Source: Gyrodactylus bullatarudis (taxonomy: Eukaryota > Platyhelminthes > Monogenea > Gyrodactylidea > Gyrodactylidae). Taken from it: 36,966 nt of DNA. Of this stretch, positions 30,826-36,966 are shown in pieces. The DNA lies in assembly GCA_012064415.1 (NCBI GenBank), contig SSNU01000083.1, positions 65,211 to 102,176 of the forward strand, read 5' to 3'. Both the position numbers and the translations under genes were made by a program. The notes under the pieces are model-generated. The model saw only the letters and a program-made list of their open reading frames with translations, had not been told where the DNA came from and ran no database searches. Numbering within the stretch: the stretch's first letter is position 1; each line of letters begins with the position of its first letter.

Positions 30826-32540
30826 ACCATCTCCTGCCTGTGTGTTAGCGACCTCATCTCATAACTAACTGTTTCATTGGGAGGTTTTCAAAGATTTACG
30901 TGAATCACTTAATCGAGAATGTCTTCAAAATGCTAAAAACATTTGAATTTTCCAAACCCCAGTGCCAGAAATGAGAGAAAAATCTATTGCACATAATATT
31001 CCCATTTCATCTGTGAAGAATAATTTCACACCATTTTCTCCTTAAGCCTCTAGGTATGAATTGAAATTTTTTTTAAATATCTATAAAATAAAAAATTATA
31101 AGTGTTTTTGCAATAACAGAACGGAACAGTATTTTTTTGAAGTAAAAAACATAATCTTTAATACTTTCACAATACCGTAATAGAAAGAGACAATTCTCTC
31201 TTCTCTTCGTGATCATCATGTCTCCCCTTTTTTCTCTCTATAGTTATCAATACATGGCTCCAAACGTTAATTTTTCTTCCTATCCCTGGCTTAACATTTT
31301 CTTCAATCTCCCTGTGATTGCGGAAAAAAGAGAAAAAATTATTTAAAAGTTTAAAACTTTTTTTCTTTTGAAAAAAATGTTATTTTAAATCTGGAATATT
31401 GATCAATGATGATAGGGGGAAGAAAGGAACAGAGACATTTCCCTGCACAGAAGCAGGAAAAAAGTAGCAAACCTATAATTTTCAGATTTTGAATTTATCT
31501 CTCACTTTTTTGATGTAGATGAAGAAAATTATCATCTATTTCAGAGAAAAAATGACAAAATTATCGTTCCAACACTGCGATTCAACTATCAATTTTGGTA
31601 ATATTTTGAAATAAACAGCAAGGCAGATTTTTGAAGAAAATCTTCTATCAAAATATAATTATATCTTATTTGTTTTAAATTACTTGTGAAATTTGAATTA
31701 TTTCGGTATATTCTTTAGAACTTTAGGAAAAATAGTAAAACCAAGCAAACTCCTGTTGTTAAAAATGGCCTTTTCCAAGCTCAAACTCTACACTTTTTTC
31801 GATTGGATATTCCTCTACTTCACCCTAATAAATATGAAGAATTTGGTTCATGAAACTTGGGTCTGATTGTAGGTTCAATAGAGATCTTTTAGAATAAATG
31901 AATCATTACTTAACTTGAATTTTAGTTTCTATTATATTCGAACTGACTAGTTTACTGGAATAATTATTCTCAATATAAAAAAACCATTATTCAAGTTAAA
32001 ATCAAGTCAGAGTTAATTTAAGGTGATCTGGATCAGGTTTCATTTGATTGTTACCATAATCTTTGACAGGGAATCAAAATTGGGATATAATTAAAGATGA
32101 AAATTGAAGCTATCAGGCCAGATTGGCTTAAGCCGATTTGAGACAGTTTCATTTACCTAATCTCTCAGCCATTGAAAAACTTTGGCATGTCAAGAAAACC
32201 ATTAAAATAACAAGGAATCATTAGTAAAAATTTTCATTGATAACTTCTTCTTGTCGAGGACAATATAGTAAGAAATACTGTACTGTAGTAGTAAATGCAG
32301 TATTAAAGATCATAGATACTCTAATGAATAATTTTCACTTCTTTTTATATCATTTTATTGACCACACTTTGCTGTGAAATAGATTATGAAAAAGTTTACA
32401 ATTCTTCATTTTTATTATGATTCAAATTTTTTTTGTTTTTGTGTTGAAAAACACGCCCTGGTATTTTTTGAATGAATGAAAATTAGAGTTTTATTATCTT
32501 TAATTGGCGAAAGATATTAGTGCATTTTTTATAAAGCTAG
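30826..32540. other. AT-rich region, no gene recognised
   Basis: About 1.7 kb of low-complexity AT-rich sequence with frequent stops in all frames. No repeat family is recognised. Confidence 0.45.
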
Positions 32541-33213
32541 TTGACATGAAGATGAGAATTTACAAAAAACTCGATATTTTTCTCCGGATTAAAATATAAA
32601 ATTAATTTTTGAATTTCGAAATGGAATAATCTAATAAGTTGTGGACATTAAAAAAAATCAATCTGACCGAAATTAGGCCGTTGTTCAAATGCCGAAAATG
32701 CACCAAATTTCCACTTTTTCAACTTTCGAACCCAAAATTTTTTTCGATTACAAAGATTTTAATCAGTTCTGTGCTGATATTAGGCATCAACGTTAGACGA
32801 AGAATTCGAATTCGGTGATAGAGAAAGCGAGAAAGTTAAACTTGCAGATTTTGGATAATTTGCCTTAGTAATAATCAAAAAATTCAAATGGTTCGATTTC
32901 CCACATTAATGACGAATGAACTTCTGCAGGCGAATTCGAAGCCTTTGTCTAATGTTGATCCCAAATATCAATACTGAACTGCTTTGAATCATCGAAATCG
33001 ATAAAAATTTTGGGTTCGAATGTTGAAAAAGTGGAAATTTGATGCATTCTTGAAATTCTAGAATTGACCTAATTTTGGTCAGATTGAATTTTTTTTAATA
33101 TCAACAACTTATTAGCTTTTTAGGTTAGCATTTTAGATTTCAGAAAATCCTTTTTTCCTGTGAATCTGGAGTAAGTTTTTTGTATAAATAGTAAATTCTC
33201 ATCTTCATGTCAA
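32541..33213. mobile_element. foldback element with arms of about 280 bp
   Basis: Left arm 32541-32815 and right arm 32931-33213 are inverted copies. The outer 23 bp (TTGACATGAAGATGAG and on to TTTAC) match perfectly, and long inner blocks (AATCTGACC-AAATTAGG, CAAATTTCCACTTTTTCAAC, TTCGAACCCAAAATTTTT, TTAGACGAAG/TTAGACAAAG) match with scattered differences and one insertion in the right arm. The spacer is about 115 bp. There is no coding sequence. Decayed or solo arms of the same family occur at about 3112, 17220 and 30595, so it is a dispersed family. Flanking target duplications are not clear. Confidence 0.8.
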
Positions 33214-36200
33214 TTAGGTTTAATTGTGTGAAATGTTCACTATATTCACTATATATTCACTAAATTTAACATTTACTTGGTTCTTTAATAAAAGCTTTTC
33301 TCCAAATTTCAGTGGATCTTATCAGATAGTTATGAATTATGTTCAAGGTAGGGTCTCAAAAATTAGCAAAATTTAGAATAGCGTCAGAAATTTTTAATTA
33401 AACCTTTCAAAAAACTCTAATTCAAGTTACTTTCCAAATTATTTGGACCAAATATAAACTATTCTGAATAAACCGTATTCGTATGAGTCATATGAGTTTC
33501 ATGACTTGATATTTTTACGAGAAATTAGTAAGGTTTTTAGATTATTTTGCATAAGGCTATTCTTGACGAATCCCTGATTTTTTTCATAAAGGTTTCGAAA
33601 TTTTTTTGGAACCCGATTCAAAAGACTCACTTTCACCGAAAAAAAAAATTTGAGTTGGACATTTTGTCAACTTCAAGGTTTGAGAGGGATCAAACGTTAT
33701 TATTCAGGATCAACATTAGACAAAAAAATGGTTGTTGAGATTTTATCCTCCCCCCAGTATTTTTCAACCATTTTTAAGATTGAATTTTTCAAAATTAAAA
33801 AAACTTGATTCAGAGTTAGAACATGACCTCCATTAGAGAGAAGGTACTGAGAATAAAAGTCATACTTTGGACCGAGTTGATTAAAGAATTGTTCTTTTAC
33901 TCGAGTTGTTTAACTGAATACACAAGTATTCTAAGGATTACTACCCTCTGAGTTCAAATCTCTGGTCAATCAAATATTTCTTCCTCTATTCTCCTCGAAT
34001 TTATCATATCTCTGAATCATTACTATATGCTAATTTAAGTTTATTTGTCAATAAAGGCTTTTCTACTAAATTAACTACTATATTTTTGCATATTATTAGA
34101 AATTTTTTCATTCAAAAATTCAATATCTCTTATCAGAAATGAACTTGACAAAGGTGATAATTATTTTCAAATTTTTGAATTCACACATTCTTCGACCAGC
34201 CCTAAAAATGAACCTTTGAACTTGTATACAAATCAAACATGAATATGAACAGAATACATCAGTTCAGTCAAAACATGAAATCGTCATCACTAACGCATTA
34301 ATCATTGAAAATTGTTTTTTTGTATTCATCACTTGATTTGGTTTACGTACTCTGTATGTTCTTTCAAGTCTTGTAAAATTTATTCTTAGATTTAATAGTT
34401 TTGAATTCAAGAAATTCCATTTTTTTAATTTGAATGGACTACCTCTATCTGAAAGAATTTCAAAACTTGTTAACCAACTAAGTATACTAAAATATGGAGA
34501 TGAAAATAATTATTTCGTCATTTAGAGGATAAATAAAGAGAATACTCGAAATTTCTGTTTGTACTTTAGATTAAATAGTTTAAATTGCAGAAAAAAGATA
34601 AATTTATTGAGAATTTCTCTGAAGAGCATAAAAACATGTTAAACTTGATATTTCAAAAAATATATATCTCTATAGATTTAAGATGAAGAATAGACTTTCT
34701 TATCAAATGAAGAGAAAGTTTTAATCAATAATAACCCAAGAAAGTTTGAGCAGCATAGGTTTTTTTTAATTAGCACTCTTTTGTTGTTAGTATTTTTGAA
34801 TGAAGAAGCAAATTTCATGATCTTTTTTAATTGAATTTTCAAAATAGTGAAACTTTTTCCCTCCTTAATTCCCGAATTGATGAAACCTTTCACCCTGAAC
34901 TAAAATTAAGATTGCATACAAACAGTCAGAGTGGAAACTGGAGATTAGATTTCCATGTTCAACGTCCTTAATTGCAATAACTTATCTCAAAAATTATCTT
35001 ATTGAGAATTTTAAAAACTTGACTTCTTCCAAATTCTACAGAGGATTCAAATTTTTCATTCGTTTCCAAATAAATATATTCATGAATTTTAGAATTTTAG
35101 AAAAATCACTATTTCGATTACTTTTTTGAAGTTTAATGTCTGAGAATTTGTGAAGAATCAAAATATAATTTGTTATTTTTAGTTGAAATATCTTATCTGG
35201 CCTTTAAAGTCTTAAAATCAACGAATTTTTGTTCTTTTTTGAATTCATTTTGATTTCCCGAATAATGACTAATGGTAAAATCTGATTCGATTTTTGAAAT
35301 CCTTACGAAAAAAATATGAATGAATTTCGACTCTTGATCCGTCTTATTTTCTGTTATCCATGAGTTTCGCAGTGCACTGTATCTTAGAGGAATATTTCAA
35401 AATCTCTCTCGTATTGCCAGTTTACACTTTAATCACTGATTTGTCTACACAAGAACTTTAATTTGATTATGGATTTCTGTGTAGAGCGAATTTATTCACT
35501 ACCAACAATAAATCTATTTGTGGAACAGCCTAGCACATTCTCCACCCAAACCTGCCTGAAATTTAATAAACATAATATTTTTGAAATTGTCACTCAATTT
35601 CAATATATCTGCGCAAAATAAATGTGTATAAAACGAAAAAATGAAATTGATGAAAAACACGAGTCCCATGTTTGGGTAGGAAGGAGTTTTTTTCAAATAA
35701 AATTTATTTAGAATTAGATTATTACTACACTTCTAAAAAGTAAGAGACTTTAAAATCTAGATTTTAATGCAAATTTCTCTCTACAAGGGCTTTTAAAGTA
35801 TGAATTAAGAGCATTTTTTCTACAAATGTCGAATTTAAGCCCAAGCAAATATTATTACTATTCAATTTAAATTCAATGATCTGAAAAATATTGTGGTTTT
35901 TTCCATCATTCTTTTATTTTAAACGTGAATTAAAATGTGTAATAAACTTTGGGAGAAAATTCTGGCAAATTTCGAGACCCAGATCAATTAAAATCCAATC
36001 TAATATAACTATAACTATCTAATTTTTTTTCTCCTTGATCTGATCCGATTTTCAGAAAGAATTGATCACACGAGTAAAAGTCAAATTTCTTCAGAAATTC
36101 TGATTTTTCAGTTTTGAAATCTCTAACTCGTCAATAAAACTTTTTGTGAAAATATTATTTTAAAAAATTTTTCAACCCTATTTTTGATCAATAATCTGAG

Positions 36201-36480
36201 ATCTGATTTTGATCGAAAAAAAATCTATTTCCTTCTAAATTGATCTTTATCTACCCCTCTCTCCGAGGTATCATTTATTTGGTTTGTAATAAATTTTTAA
36301 CGTCAGCATCAAATCTAAGGCAAAGACTATTTCCAGAATACCTTTATATAGAAACAAAATTACTCTGATTTGTTTTTTTCACCAAAACTTTAACCCTAAA
36401 AAACTCATAAATATTCATTTTCAGCTTTTTTTATTTTCTAAATTTTAGAATCTGAAATAAGACTTTGTGTCAAAAAAAAT
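33214..36480. other. AT-rich region with one dispersed repeat copy
   Basis: About 3.3 kb without a supported gene. Apart from the repeat at 35297-35379 nothing is recognised; the open stretches at 33547-33738, 34678-34893 and 35514-35696 are short and compositionally biased. Confidence 0.45.
35297..35379 (+). repeat. dispersed repeat, copy 2 (83 bp)
   Basis: It corresponds to 29601-29680, differing mainly by a few inserted A residues and scattered substitutions; the last 22 bp (ending TTTCGCAGTGCACTG) are identical. No foldback arm precedes this copy. Confidence 0.7.
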
Positions 36481-36600
36481 GGGCCAAGTGATAAATAATT
36501 AATGCATAGTTGATAGAACGTGTAAATTTGTTAGGCCAAATGATAATATCCGCATATATCACTTTTACTTTGTAAATAATAAGAAGATGATGCCAAGTGT

Positions 36601-36645
36601 TTCACAAATAAGGCCTTTATTTCGGGCATACTCATCAGTTTGATA
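36601..36645 (-). ncRNA. hammerhead-like motif (weaker of the pair)
   Basis: On the minus strand: CTGATGA (36638-36632), 8-nt GTATGCCC, GAA (36623-36621), then a near-perfect palindrome ATAAAGGCCTTAT as stem III, and T (36607). Stem I can form four of five pairs (one A-G mismatch). G and C close the stem II segment as in canonical hammerheads (CTGATGAG and CGAA). Confidence 0.5.
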
Positions 36646-36902
36646 CATGCCATATAAGTACAAATTTACAAAAATTGGTATTCAACTTTTAATGGTTTTG
36701 AAAATTTTCATTTTAAGCAATTCTTATTCCTGTTTCCAGGACTGGTCAGTATTTTAACATTTACTTTCTGTAAAAAGACTTAGACCATTTGATAATACAT
36801 CGAATAGAACAATTGTAGAAAATAAACGTACATTTTCATATACGTCCGGATAACTGGAAATATTCATCAATTAAAATTTTAACAAAAGAATTATATTTTA
36901 AA

Positions 36903-36937
36903 GAGATATGTACATTTCGCCAGGTCTCGTCAGTCTC
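36903..36937 (-). ncRNA. hammerhead-ribozyme-like motif at the right end
   Basis: On the minus strand: stem I GAGA (36937-36934), CTGACGA (36933-36927; base 7 is free to vary in hammerheads), 8-nt GACCTGGC, GAA (36918-36916), self-complementary stem III ATGTACAT, cleavage-position A (36907), stem I TCTC (36906-36903). Every core base is present, both stems pair, and the stem II segment is closed by G-C. Confidence 0.7.
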
Positions 36938-36966
36938 AATTCCTGGTTCAATATTTAATAAAAATT

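Larger units (their letters stand above)
36481..36966 (-). mobile_element. probable non-coding PLE-type or retrozyme-like unit with two hammerhead-like motifs
   Basis: Two motifs about 290 bp apart on the minus strand (36937-36903 and 36645-36601) are accompanied by a block TCCGGACGTATATGAAAATG (36852-36833) that resembles the terminal block of the PLEs. A word of the type GGCCAAATGATAA occurs three times (about 36482, 36534 and 36783, the last diverged). No RT or nuclease coding sequence is visible. The element may continue beyond the window. Confidence 0.5.

Noticed and set aside
33885..33975. GAGTTCAAATCTC resembling a tRNA T-loop
   Set aside because: No matching A box, no cloverleaf and no acceptor stem could be drawn around it.

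Overview
The window is nuclear DNA of an animal, most likely an invertebrate, from a very AT-rich genome. Spliceosomal introns interrupt metazoan genes (alpha-tubulin with its intron right after the ATG, DDRGK1/UFBP1, ribosomal protein P1, a GPI-anchored Ly6/uPAR-type protein), and the spaces between are filled with eukaryotic transposon remains. I cannot name the phylum. There is no CRISPR array, operon or other prokaryotic feature, and I found no convincing tRNA or rRNA gene.

Layout. 1-1704: a hAT-like terminus and a decayed CGGBP1-like hAT transposase. 2035-2932 (-): an unrecognised two-exon gene. 3240-5110: scattered remains of a Ty3/gypsy-type pol. 5517-6380 (-): a decayed non-LTR retrotransposon. 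6661-9752: a compact cluster of three housekeeping genes: DDRGK1 (+, with introns of about 32 and 31 nt), RPLP1 (-) converging on it, and alpha-tubulin (-, four exons, 451 aa). 10.35-10.87 kb: a Penelope-like element (PLE) fragment. 12227-14126: the Ly6-like gene. 14.1-18.3 kb: almost featureless AT-rich sequence. 18.3-24.1 kb: a transposon cluster holding a frameshifted PLE, a LINE fragment joined to its 3' end, a piggyBac fragment and a second PLE whose reverse transcriptase and GIY-YIG endonuclease are still open. 25.53-25.90 kb: one exon of a tesmin/LIN54-type CXC protein. 28.04-28.52 kb (-): a PLE 3' fragment. 29.09-29.60 and 32.54-33.21 kb: two unrelated foldback (long inverted repeat) elements. 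36.60-36.94 kb (-): two hammerhead-like motifs with no recognisable protein gene beside them.

The strongest signal beyond the genes is RNA structure. All four PLE 3' ends carry a small hammerhead-ribozyme-like motif: CTGATGA (or a one-base variant), 8 nt, GAA, a self-complementary stem III, one base, then the complement of the bases before CTGATGA. In three copies stem I is intact, and it keeps pairing although its sequence differs between copies. Two more motifs of the same design lie at the right end of the window. Hammerheads in PLE terminal repeats are known from other animals; what is notable here is the uniform 8-nt stem II region with little or no pairing, and the pair that stands apart from any PLE coding sequence.

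The genes do not form a pathway. Tubulin, P1 and DDRGK1 are ordinary housekeeping genes that happen to be adjacent; the rest of the window is shaped by transposons.
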